DNA of 64,000 nucleotides from Cyrtodaria siliqua (taxonomy: Eukaryota; Mollusca; Bivalvia; Adapedonta; Hiatellidae). The notes under the pieces were generated by a model. It saw only the letters and a list, made by a program, of their open reading frames with translations. It was not told where the DNA came from and searched no databases. Location of the stretch: contig JAWPHD010011251.1 in assembly GCA_037043455.1 (NCBI GenBank), positions 21,636-85,635 on the forward strand. Direction: 5' to 3'. Each line of letters opens with the position of its first letter. Position 1 is the first letter of the stretch. Position numbers and translations under genes: made by a program. Below are positions 10,637-18,540 of this stretch, one piece after another.

Positions 10637-10730
10637 CACGTGGGCGGAGTAATCACAGTGCATAAAGAAGGCGGATATAAAGGCGGGTTACTTAAACTTC
10701 TTTGACCTTAACTTTACTAGCACGGTGAGT
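10637..10730 (+). promoter_or_regulatory. candidate TATA promoter with 5' exon donor
   Basis: In order: CACGTG (10637-10642) overlapping GGGCGG, then GATATAAAGG (10674-10683), then about 40 bp later a donor, CACG followed by GTGAGT (10725-10730). This is the layout expected of a core promoter and a short non-coding first exon. The nearest downstream coding exon is at 12,396, which it could serve, with the satellite block 10.83-11.85 kb inside the intron. No transcript evidence is available. Confidence 0.3.
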
Positions 10731-10828
10731 CTAAGTAGACTAGAACGACGCAAATAAAGAACTTCGTGCTACAGTTAACGCATTAATATAAGGAAATGGG
10801 AACACTGACATTTCAAGTACTTGTCAAA

Positions 10829-11850
10829 GACTATTTTACATATATTATTTTTAGATAAGTGCACAACGCAGTTACACTTCTTCCTGAAAACAGAATCCCA
10901 CACCCGCCCGCCTCAATTACAGATATCAATCCCGCGTTCTAGTATTAACCCGTGGCCCCAAATCTGGCATCAGTTTACGGTGCCGCAGACCACGCCCCTA
11001 CTTAACTCGGCCGATCATTGAGCGGTGGTACATACCACGCCCCAACTTAACTCGCATGATTATTGTGCGGTGGTACAGACCACGACGCCACTCAACTTAT
11101 CCGATCATAGTGCGGTGGTACATATCACGCCCCACTTAACTAGTCCGATCATTGAACGGTACTACATACCACGCCCAACTCAACTATCGCGATCATTGTG
11201 CGGTGGTACATACCACGCCCAACTCCACTAGCCCGATCATTGTGCGGTGGTACATACAACGCCCAACTCAACTAGCCCGATCATTGTGCGGTAATACATA
11301 CCACACCCAACTCAACTAGCCCGATCATTGTGCGATGGTATATACCACGCCCCACGCAACTATCCCGATCATTTTGCGGTGGTACATACCACGCCCAACT
11401 CATCTATCTCGATCATTCTGCGGTGGTACATAATGCGCCCCCACTCAAATAGCCCGATCATTGTACGGTGGTACATACCACGCACCGCTCAACTAGCCCG
11501 ATCAATGTACGGTACTACATACCACGCCCCACTCAACTATCCCGATCATTGAGCGCTTGTACATACCACGCCACATTCAGCCAGCCCGATCAATGTACGG
11601 TAGTACATACCACGCCCCACCCAACTTGCCTGATCATTGCGCGGTGATACAAACCACGCCCCTCTCAACTCGACTGATTGTTGTGCGGTAGTACAGACCA
11701 CGCCTTCACCCAACTCACCTGATCAGTTAGTGTTATACATGTACCACTCCCCACTCAACTCGCCCGATCAGTGAGCGACGGTACATACCACGCCCCACTC
11801 AACTCGCCTGATCATTGTGCGGTGGTACAGACCACATCCACTCCAATCAC
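10829..11850. repeat. 44-45-bp satellite, block 2 (duplicate)
   Basis: Begins with about 180 bp (10,829-11,010) nearly identical to 9,465-9,650, followed by the same succession of satellite units, including shared variants such as the ACAACGC copy and the GATGGTATATACC copy. It then runs on with more diverged units to about 11,850. Copies toward the right edge are the most degenerate. Confidence 0.9.
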
Positions 11851-12395
11851 GAGCGCCACTGATTTCTGGATCATTGCGCCGTTGTACAGACCCCACACTC
11901 CTTCTCCTTCATCCCTTACTTGGAAGTGAAATAGATGTTGGTGGTTTAAACAACACGTTCTCCATTCACACCGTTTATATAGTGTGGAATAGTGCGCGGT
12001 GATGAAGACCATTTTTCTCCACACATTCAACAACGTCCCGTAATTTCGACCAGTGAACGACAGTGCATATCACACTGAAGTGTAATATAATGCAAAACTT
12101 TTGACAACATACGGAACAACTTATGTCATCGTTCACTTCCATACATCAAAAAATATTCAATTACCGTAACATCATTTATTGCTTTATTATTACTTCAATT
12201 TGAATAATGCATATCATCTTAATAAGAAGAACTGCATTGTTTCCTGGGTATATATATATATTTGATATTACGTCTGCACTGGTAATTATCAGTGAGGCGT
12301 ATGTCGGCAGATATCAGTGTCGGATTAACTCAGTCAGGCTCGACAACTGGCTAGGTTTAGTTTGTTTTGAATCTGTTTTGGGATTGTAATCGACA
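11851..12395. other. spacer and presumed 5' flank of the gene at 12396
   Basis: The left part is degenerate satellite. A TATATATATATA run at 12,250-12,262 could act as a TATA region for the gene at 12,396; its AT composition makes this weak. Confidence 0.35.
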
Positions 12396-12713
12396 ATGCT
12401 TGTACGACTTTTGTTGTTGTTGTTTGCCTGTATGCTGGTTGTCAGTTCCACGTTCACATTGCCACAGTGGATCAAGTACCGTAAGTATAAAAAAGACGTG
12501 TCTTTTATTATTTATTTAGTTGACCACCCCAAAGACGCCGGAGTGACTAAAGGCCATATTAAAATTATTGGTGTTTGCACGAACGCGACCGATCAAAAAA
12601 AATTGGCCTGTCTCCAAACTTGCCTTTTCAGCTTAGTTTGCCCAAACCCGACCTTAGATGTTTCAGATGAGTATACAGTAGGAAAATTCTTTAAATATTC
12701 TTTGAATATTTAA
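12396..12713 (+). CDS. small secreted cysteine-bearing peptide
   Basis: The ATG at 12396 opens a signal peptide (MLVRLLLLLFACMLVVSSTF) much like that of the gene at 14797 (MLVRLLVVF...). After 85 nt, in phase 1, comes GTAAGTATAA (12481), and 39 nt later TTATTTAG ends at 12519. Both ends look like splice sites, but 39 nt is very short for an animal intron. It is a multiple of three, so the protein stays in frame either way (105 or 92 residues). The following part carries four Cys spaced C-x10-C-x3-C-x5-C (GVCTNATDQKKLACLQTC, then LVC) and an N-glycosylation site (NAT). HI-x-C and TD-x-K resemble exon 2 of the 14797 gene weakly. The stop at 12711-12713 is followed by a palindromic AATAAA structure. 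Function unknown; a disulphide-bonded secreted peptide is an inference. Confidence 0.5.
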   Translation: MLVRLLLLLFACMLVVSSTFTLPQWIKYRKYKKDVSFIIYLVDHPKDAGVTKGHIKIIGVCTNATDQKKLACLQTCLFSLVCPNPTLDVSDEYTVGKFFKYSLNI

Positions 12714-12774
12714 TTGAGTAGCCCTTTGACAGTGAAAAGGCCAACAGACAGTGTTTCGAAAACAATTGATGAAC

Positions 12775-12811
12775 AAATTAATAAAGATTTCCTCTTCATC
12801 TTTATTAATTT
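12775..12811. terminator. palindromic polyadenylation signal
   Basis: AAATTAATAAAGAT (12775-12788) and ATCTTTATTAATTT (12798-12811) are perfect complements around a 9-nt loop. AATAAA is therefore present on both strands, 67 nt after the stop of the 12396 gene. It could end transcription from either side. Confidence 0.5.
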
Positions 12812-13046
12812 GATTTACTAATTGTTTTAGATAGGAATAGTATGTAAGTAAAGATGTTCATCACTGCAATACGCACCCAGTATACTAAAATCATTTTATA
12901 AATTATAGTAGTGTTTTAAGTCCCAACAAACAGTTAAACTTTAAACAGCATTCAAAACAGAATCTGCCATACATGGAAGAAAAACAATCCTACCTACTTA
13001 CCCTTTGAAAAAGCTATGGTCGGGTTTGGGGAAACTAAAATATTTT

Positions 13047-13110
13047 TCAATGTGGCCTAAGTGGATAACACCCTGAGGTCAAAGGTTTGAGCCTCTCTGA
13101 TGCCACTGTG
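13047..13110 (+). repeat. tRNA-derived SINE head
   Basis: TGGCCTAAGTGG (about 13053) fits the pol III A box and GGTTTGAGCCT (13084-13094) fits the B box with one change, at normal spacing. The body is not clearly recognisable downstream, so this is a truncated or old copy. Confidence 0.5.
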
Positions 13111-13135
13111 TCCATGGTCAAGTCATTATATGGGT

Positions 13136-13190
13136 ATCTAACATGGTTTATTAAAATACGCATTGCTGATTGGTTATTGAGGAGTTCGAT
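13136..13190 (+). repeat. copy of the TCTAACATGGTTTATTAAAA repeat
   Basis: TCTAACATGGTTTATTAAAA followed by TACGCATTGCTGATTGGTTA is shared with two neighbouring copies at 58,308-58,425. It includes an ATTGG (reverse CCAAT) motif. Confidence 0.6.
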
Positions 13191-14574
13191 ATTCTTTAAC
13201 ATTGTGTATATTGTCCAATTAAAGTCACACGGGTAGAAAACAAAATTCACACATCTTAAAACATACCAGTTATGTCCAACCATTTTACCGTTCCTAAGAA
13301 ATTACCCCATGTATCCGGAGTATTACTTTGAGACTGTTAAAGAAACATAGGAATATTTGTTTATAGTAACCTGATGACACGGTTCCCGGATTGCAATGGA
13401 TCATGGCCCGCTCTCGTAAACTGTAAACTTCAAGTAGCTATCCCGTCAACATCAGCCACATTTTACAGTATATGTATACCGTTTCTAAAACTAATGACGA
13501 CGACGTATATAAAATATAACTTACATATTTTGAGAATCCAAGCTCTATAGACACTATATAAACGGGTTTAACCAGCCATGCCAAACCCCAAAACTGAGCA
13601 TTGAATTAAGAGTTGCCAACCCGTAATTCATTTTACGAACATTCAATCATATGTCTATATCTATTCACGAAGTGGAAACTCGGCCATTTTCATAACGTCA
13701 AACCAAGCAAAACACTGGCATGCGACTTAATTCCAGATGTCTCTAAATGAAATGTACTGGTTAATAAATGCTAGCTGTATTACTTCTGATTAAAACTTAA
13801 AGACGTGTTATGAGGCATTCTATCATTTACTAACTGGAGTTCGTCACAGAATGTCCTGAGGGTCGTAAACAGATTGCGTTTTGTATCTAGCCTAGTCACG
13901 GTCTTGCCGGGATTGCCATGTGCCACAGGGATAGAAAGTTGTGCGGCCGGTCAGTGGTTCAAACTCGTGACCCTATGACCACCATTCCGATGCTCATTTT
14001 GACTCTGAACATGCTTGCATATAATTAAATGAGCGATAATTTGGAGGTTTAACTATTTCTTCATTCTACCATTATTTAAATATATTTTGATGCAATATAA
14101 TCAAAATGTGCAAACACAATTTTAATTGATCTATGTAAAATTGTATAAACTGATTTTCAAATACGCCTGTTATGTAGAAAAACTAACGGGACGCTGTGAT
14201 TTTGAAGAATAAAAATGATTTGCTATATTTTTATTAATAAAGGTCAATAAAATGTTAATTCAGGATAATTATGAACATTTAATCAAATACGTGTTGACAA
14301 TTTGAAGCTGTACAATATCAAAATATACGCAGAATAAATGATTAATGTATTCTAATTAGCTAAATAAATATCTAGCTATATACCATTCATTTGCGGTGTA
14401 CGATTACTACATATTAATTTCTAAAACTAATTATAATTTACCATGCTTTTATAGTTAAAATTTTAGCTTGGTGTATACAATTTTATATTATGACAAACAA
14501 ATCTTTAATGGTTACAAATGATCTCCGTACGTGCAAGATTCTACTTGGCATTCAAACGTGGCTAGTAATTAAAG
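13191..14574. other. no gene seen
   Basis: AT-rich spacer. A B-box-like GGTTCAAACTC at about 13,962 in a short GC-richer patch (13,860-13,990) suggests another worn tRNA-like repeat. Confidence 0.4.
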
Positions 14575-14672
14575 GCGGTCCTATGCCTTATTTCCCATAC
14601 ACTTTGTTATAAGTATCGACCGGTCGGCCTTTTGGCGTCATATATTAAAAAAAAAAGTGGCTATAGGACCGC
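14575..14672. mobile_element. 98-bp MITE-like element with terminal inverted repeats
   Basis: Ends GCGGTCCTAT (14575) and ATAGGACCGC (to 14672) are perfect inverted repeats, with GCC/GGC continuing inward after one change. The interior is non-coding. No clear target duplication was found. A tiny non-autonomous DNA transposon remnant is the likeliest reading. Confidence 0.5.
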
Positions 14673-14730
14673 ACTGTAATGCTGATTTATGCCTACGATC
14701 AATCACTCTGGAAATTGGTATTAAAGAGGG

Positions 14731-14740
14731 ATATATAAAA
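14731..14740 (+). promoter_or_regulatory. TATA box of the gene at 14797
   Basis: ATATATAAAA lies 57-66 bp ahead of the chosen start codon, which leaves room for a transcription start near 14,762 and a leader of about 35 nt. The spacing is normal for a TATA-driven animal gene. Confidence 0.5.
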
Positions 14741-14796
14741 CAGATTTTTGATCCATATTTAAGTATTGCATTGGTGGCTGGATGTTAAAGAAAGAC

Positions 14797-14932
14797 ATGT
14801 TGGTTAGACTGCTAGTGGTGTTTACTTGTCTAGTTGTTGTTGCTAAGGCACAACTTTCAGGTATGGTTGTACTGTTTTTACCCATAGTACTTACTTACAT
14901 ACTTAAGTAACTTACTTACTTACTTACTTACC

Positions 14933-14996
<64 letters not shown>

Positions 14997-15178
14997 CACG
15001 CACGTACGCTCACTTACTACATCAGTCACGCACGCACGCGCGCACTCACTCACCATCTCACTCACTCACATACTTACTTACTTAGTAACTTACTTACGTA
15101 CTTACTTACTTACTTATAACTTACTAACTTACTTAATTACTTACTTACTTACTTACTTACTTACTCACTTACTTACTC

Positions 15179-15232
<54 letters not shown>

Positions 15233-15328
15233 GTACATACGTACTTACCTACTTGCTTATTTGCTTACTTGCTTACTCGCTTGTTTACTCACTCACTCAC
15301 TCATTACTTACTTACTTACTTACTTACC

Positions 15329-15382
<54 letters not shown>

Positions 15383-16672
15383 TTCAGCTGCCGAAGGCGA
15401 GGTCGCCCACATTGTTTTAAAATGCTTGGTAGGAAGAACTGATGTTAAAAATCGGGAAGAATGTAAGCAAAAACGGTCGTGGCCTGTTTATGTCTCCGTG
15501 ACAACATTTGTTTGTTTCAATATTGTTTTAACACCCGTGACTTGATATATTAGTATGATAACTTCTTGTCTCTCAGCAACTATTTCACGCTTGCGTAAAA
15601 CATTGCTTGTTTTATCCTTATATGGGTTTTGTGTTTGTTTATGGTTAACAGTCTGTGAGTCATGTAGTTGACGATAAGCATGCATTACAACTTCAGTTCC
15701 TAGTGAACTCGTCTAAAAGACGTGAATGGTATAAACACACATTTTGCAATGTTCAAAGGCTATCGTTTTACTTGCTGAAATGACATTTTCGGAGATCAGT
15801 CTACTGAAGAGTAGCCTTTGATAATTGGTATATGTATATTATCAAAATACATTCATTATTCTCTGTACCGCAGTTGGTTGAGGCGTCGTGTTGGTGCCGG
15901 GGAAGTCAGGGTTCGAACCTACTGATTTAGTTTTCCTTTACATTTTTCACTTTGATACCGCAATCTTATAATTACACTTGGTAAAGGTGAACAGTTTATA
16001 TGTGTTGTAATGCTCACACTAACGCACACGTATCCCTTACATGTGAACAATTGTATTTATGTGCTGATGTGTTCTTCTACAAGGGTGAATTGTAATCAAT
16101 ACGTAAGGCATGTCAAGGTATTTGAACAGAGAGAAACGAGTTCGCTCATCTTAATTCAAAATGTTTGGTAGGAAGAACTGATGGTAAAAATCGGGGAAAA
16201 TGTGTCTGGTAAGAAAAACGGTCGTGGCGTGTTTATGTCTCCGTGACACCATTTTTTCAATATTGTTTTAACACCCGTGACTTGATCTATTGTTATGTTA
16301 AATTTGTGTTTCCAGTTTCTATCCAGATATATGCTTCTCTCGGCAGCTATTTTACGCTTGCGTAAAACCTTGCTTGTAGACTTGTTGAGGTTGTTTCGAT
16401 CATGACAATTTTTCTTTTTCAGACTGGTTGAGTTTGTTTCGATCATGTCATGTTTTCCTTTACAGACTGGTTGGGTATTTTTCGAACATGGTTTGTTTTC
16501 TTTTGCAGACTGATTGAGTTTATTTCGATCATGACGTGTTTTCTGTTTCGATCATTTGCAAACTGGTTGAGTTTGTTTCAGTCATGGCATGTTTTCTTTT
16601 ACAGACTGGTGGAACAACAATGGCAGAGACTGGTTTGAGGATCGGGACTGGGGATACGATATGTTCGATTAG
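14797..16672 (+). CDS. three-exon gene for a 68-residue secreted peptide
   Basis: Exon 1 (14797-14860, 64 nt) encodes MLVRLLVVFTCLVVVAKAQ, a signal peptide, and ends at CAG before GTATGG in phase 1. Exon 2 (15388-15462) follows an acceptor, TTATTCAG, and encodes AAEGEVAHIVLKC, then LVGRTDVKNREE. Its donor is GTAAGC, again phase 1. Exon 3 (16605-16672) follows CTTTTACAG and encodes WWNNNGRDWFEDRDW, then GYDMFD and a stop. All three junctions agree in phase, giving 207 nt in total. The mature peptide is short, with one Cys, and its C terminus is rich in Trp, Asp and Asn. An in-frame ATG at 14782 would add five residues; the later start matches the MLVRLL start of the 12396 gene. If exon 2 is not spliced at 15463 the frame reads ECKQKRSWP and runs to a stop at 15545. 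I do not recognise the family; a secreted peptide (defence, signalling or shell matrix) is inference only. Confidence 0.6.
14876..15384. repeat. (TTAC)n microsatellite filling intron 1
   Basis: About 500 bp of TTAC/CTTA tetranucleotide repeats, with a short patch of CACGCACG and CTCA repeats near 15,000-15,070. It occupies nearly all of the 527-bp intron 1 of the 14797 gene. The opposite strand reads GTAAGTAAG, i.e. an unbroken run of consensus 5' splice sites. The plus-strand frame of LLTY repeats (15261 on) is an artefact. Confidence 0.95.
15550..15815 (+). repeat. dispersed repeat (shared with 41.8-42.2 kb)
   Basis: From CTTATATGGGTTTTGTGTTT (about 15,619) through GATAAGCATGCATTACAAC to CTTGCTGAAATGACATTTTC and GATCAGTCTACTGAAG (15,810), the sequence matches 41,935-42,195 in the same order. 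The 41.8-kb copy in turn shares its left part with 31,003-31,100. An unnamed interspersed element. Confidence 0.65.
15868..15935 (+). repeat. tRNA-derived SINE head
   Basis: An A-box-like CAGTTGGTTGAGGCGTCG (15871 on) and a perfect B box GGTTCGAACC (15910-15919) at normal spacing. No acceptor stem closes, so it is a SINE head and not a tRNA gene. It lies in intron 2 of the 14797 gene. Confidence 0.6.
16140..16290 (+). pseudogene. duplicated exon 2 of the 14797 gene
   Basis: The segment repeats exon 2 and its downstream flank: AH..., KCLVGRTDGKNRGKC against KCLVGRTDVKNREE in the original. The donor is kept (CTG then GTAAGA), and the flank CGGTCGTGG..GTTTATGTCTCCGTGAC matches 15,475-15,500. 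It has 7 extra bases before the donor, which changes the exit phase from 1 to 2. Joined to exon 3 it would give TGA at once. The acceptor side has lost its AG. Most likely a dead exon copy made by tandem duplication. Confidence 0.6.
16373..16604 (+). repeat. tandem array of copied 3' splice sites
   Basis: Five to six degenerate copies of a 43-60-bp unit: a pyrimidine tract, CAG, ACTGGTTGAGTTTGTTTC, GATCATG. AG dinucleotides sit at 16421-16422, 16464-16465 and 16507-16508; the fourth copy reads GCAAACTGG and has lost its AG. The last copy (AG at 16603-16604) leads into the real exon 3, which starts ACTGGTGG where the copies have ACTGGTTGA. The unit is thus the end of intron 2 plus the first bases of exon 3. 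Confidence 0.75.
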
Positions 16673-16764
16673 CTGGTACTCAGGTCACAATAGTTTCCTC
16701 TAAACAAGTATGTATATACTGGTAATGTTGGTCCCGGCGTAAGCTTGCGGTCTCAAAAAAACGT

Positions 16765-16945
16765 CGGAACGACGTCTATACAATGTTGGAAGAGCTGTAA
16801 AAAATGACGACATGCAACCCAGCTAAAATGTTAACGTCGTACTAACGTTGGTCCAAGGTCTGTTTTAACGTTGGGCTAACGTTGTACAACAACGTTGGCC
16901 CAACGTAATATTGTCAAGCATCCCCAACGATGTCACGACGTTTGC
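16765..16945. repeat. AACGTTGG direct and inverted repeats
   Basis: Several AACGTTGG/CCAACGTT cores lie within 180 bp, including an imperfect palindrome (about 16,870-16,906) with ACGTTGGGC at the left and GCCCAACGT at the right. Such AACGTTGG-type repeats occur widely in invertebrate genomes; their origin is unclear. Confidence 0.65.
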
Positions 16946-16966
16946 CTACAACTTAGGTCGACTTAC

Positions 16967-17154
16967 GTACAGGGTCCCGTTAAGTATAAATTATAAGAAG
17001 CACTTATGTTCAGAATCATGGAGAACGTTTGAAGCGGGTATTTTAAAATCCATTTATGTTGTGTTTTTGTCTCAAATTTGTTCCAGCCCATGTGACAAGC
17101 CCCTATTTGTATTGTATAAATACTGAAAATGAGATCCTTTGAAAGCACACACAA
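16967..17154 (-). CDS. candidate internal exon, function unknown
   Basis: On the minus strand a pyrimidine-rich acceptor (GATTCTTTATGCTCTTAG, AG at 17156-17155) and a consensus donor (GTAC then GTAAGT at 16966-16961) enclose 188 nt. One frame is open throughout: LCVLSKDLIFSIYTIQIGAC, HMGWNKFETKTQHKW and on to YLTGPC. Exon-like length and good sites at both ends are the only support. No family recognised and no partner exon identified. Confidence 0.22.
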
Positions 17155-17159
17155 CTAAG

Positions 17160-17757
17160 AGCATAAAGAATCAGAGTCGGTTTGATATCGGGGGTAAACT
17201 TTTAAATGCTTTTGTTTTCTTACTTAAATTTCGATTCGGTGGTTCAACTACTCCGGCCGATAAAGGCTCTAGGTATTGTTTAACTACCAATAGGATATGT
17301 TGTCTGCTTTTTAATTTAGTCTTTTGGCTGTTACTTGTGATGCGCAGGCTTCATAACCGCTGCTCCCAACTTAATTCCATTTTGTTTATTTCGCTCTTCA
17401 GGGCAAATAATTTTGTTAGATACTGGGACCATACGCCGCTGTGGGGGGTGTAATAAGTATAAAGGTCGCTGTGTTCACCATCTTCGGAATGCCATCTTCG
17501 GGATGGTTACAATTCTGTACTATTGAGTTTATGAATATTGAGTTCTGCTGAACCCGGGGCTTGGAGGAGTTTGTTCAGAAGAGGTAGCATAAGGTGCAAC
17601 ACCTCTCATGGCCATTAGCACCGGCTTAAGCGGTATTCTACTTTTAAATCACAAAGATATGATTCGATGATCTCAAAGCACCAGTAATTAATTACACTAC
17701 TGATTCGCAGTCGAGCGATATTTACAGCCGTCAAACAAATGCAGGATTGAATCTAGT
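17160..17757. other. no gene seen
   Basis: Spacer between the minus-strand gene at 17,946 and the exon candidate to its left. The 104-codon plus-strand frame at 17139-17453 has no ATG-started product of note. Confidence 0.4.
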
Positions 17758-17946
17758 CTAGATCATCTGCGACGCTTGCTTCTTTTCAAGACAAATGTCT
17801 AGAACAGTCCTCTTGAACGAAGTTTGACTTTTGTCGATACACTGGTATCGTTTCAGATTGGCTGAGTCAGGAACACCTGCTATCCAAGATATACAGAAAG
17901 GAAGAAAGACAATACATGTAATAATAAACAAATAGGGAAACTTCAT
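17758..17946 (-). CDS. 62-residue secreted peptide gene, uninterrupted
   Basis: The ATG at 17946 opens MKFPYLFIITCIVFLPFCIS, a signal peptide of about 23 residues. The mature part includes NLKRYQCIDKSQTSFKR, then VLDICLEKKQASQMI and a stop, with two Cys 15 residues apart. Block-wise homology to the decayed plus-strand copy at 5125-6240 covers the 5' flank (to about 130 nt upstream), the signal peptide and the C-terminal VLD-x-CL motif. That copy has about 0.9 kb, presumably intron, at the point where this gene has just 15 nt (GTGTTCCTGACTCAG, in frame, GT...AG). Because the 5' flank is shared, a retrocopy is unlikely; intron loss by internal deletion fits better. The downstream terminator was not identified. 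Family unknown. Confidence 0.55.
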   Translation of the reverse strand: MKFPYLFIITCIVFLPFCISWIAGVPDSANLKRYQCIDKSQTSFKRTVLDICLEKKQASQMI

Positions 17947-18540
17947 TATTATATCGACGAACTAAATGCGGATGGTCAGAAATACTTTAATAAGAAAATA
18001 ATAATTACGGTCACGTGCTTCCAGTTTAAATGTGATTCTTCACAAACGGCAAGGCGTTTGTATTTACAATCACGCGTGATAATAAAGTGTTTACCCTTTG
18101 GATATTGACTCTTGTATATTAACCCACGTTACTCTTGAGTAATTTCTTTATCGGTATGTTATTATTTTAATTTAATTAATTGCTGTTCGTCTCTTAAATC
18201 TCTGTAGAAAGAGTCGAATGCACTGTTTAAATGGATCCATAAAATGTTATGATATACTAGAATTTCACTTTCTTTGCAAATGATAAATGATAAAAGAGTA
18301 ATAAAATCGTGTATCTACATTATGATAAATGATAAATGAGTAATAAAATCGTGCATCTATATTTTATGCTTGTGTTAAATGTTGTTGCACTTAATTTTTC
18401 ATAGTTTTGGTGACGTAATTATTAAAACGTTCAACGCAATGATCAATTCAGTCTTGACGTACGATCGTTTGCAGTTTTAACTTTAGTGGTTTGTACTTAA
18501 CATCATGTTCATGAAAACTTTGTTGACGTTTTAATATGAA
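17947..18540. other. 5' flank of the 17946 gene; no other gene
   Basis: The first 130 bp share motifs with the flank of the paralogue at 5.1 kb (TTGTAAATACAAAC, GACCATCC, AGTTCGTCGATAT), so they probably hold the promoter. The rest is AT-rich spacer with a duplicated GATAAATGA..GTAATAAAATCGTG segment (18,282-18,352). Confidence 0.45.

Noticed and set aside
15261..15545. 94-codon frame starting in LLTY repeats as one protein
   Set aside because: Its first half is the TTAC microsatellite; only the part from 15,388 is kept, as exon 2 of the three-exon gene.
15868..15935. Functional tRNA gene (also at 13,047, 20,165, 37,945 and 39,831)
   Set aside because: A and B boxes are present, but no seven-base acceptor stem closes in any of them; they are SINE heads or relics.
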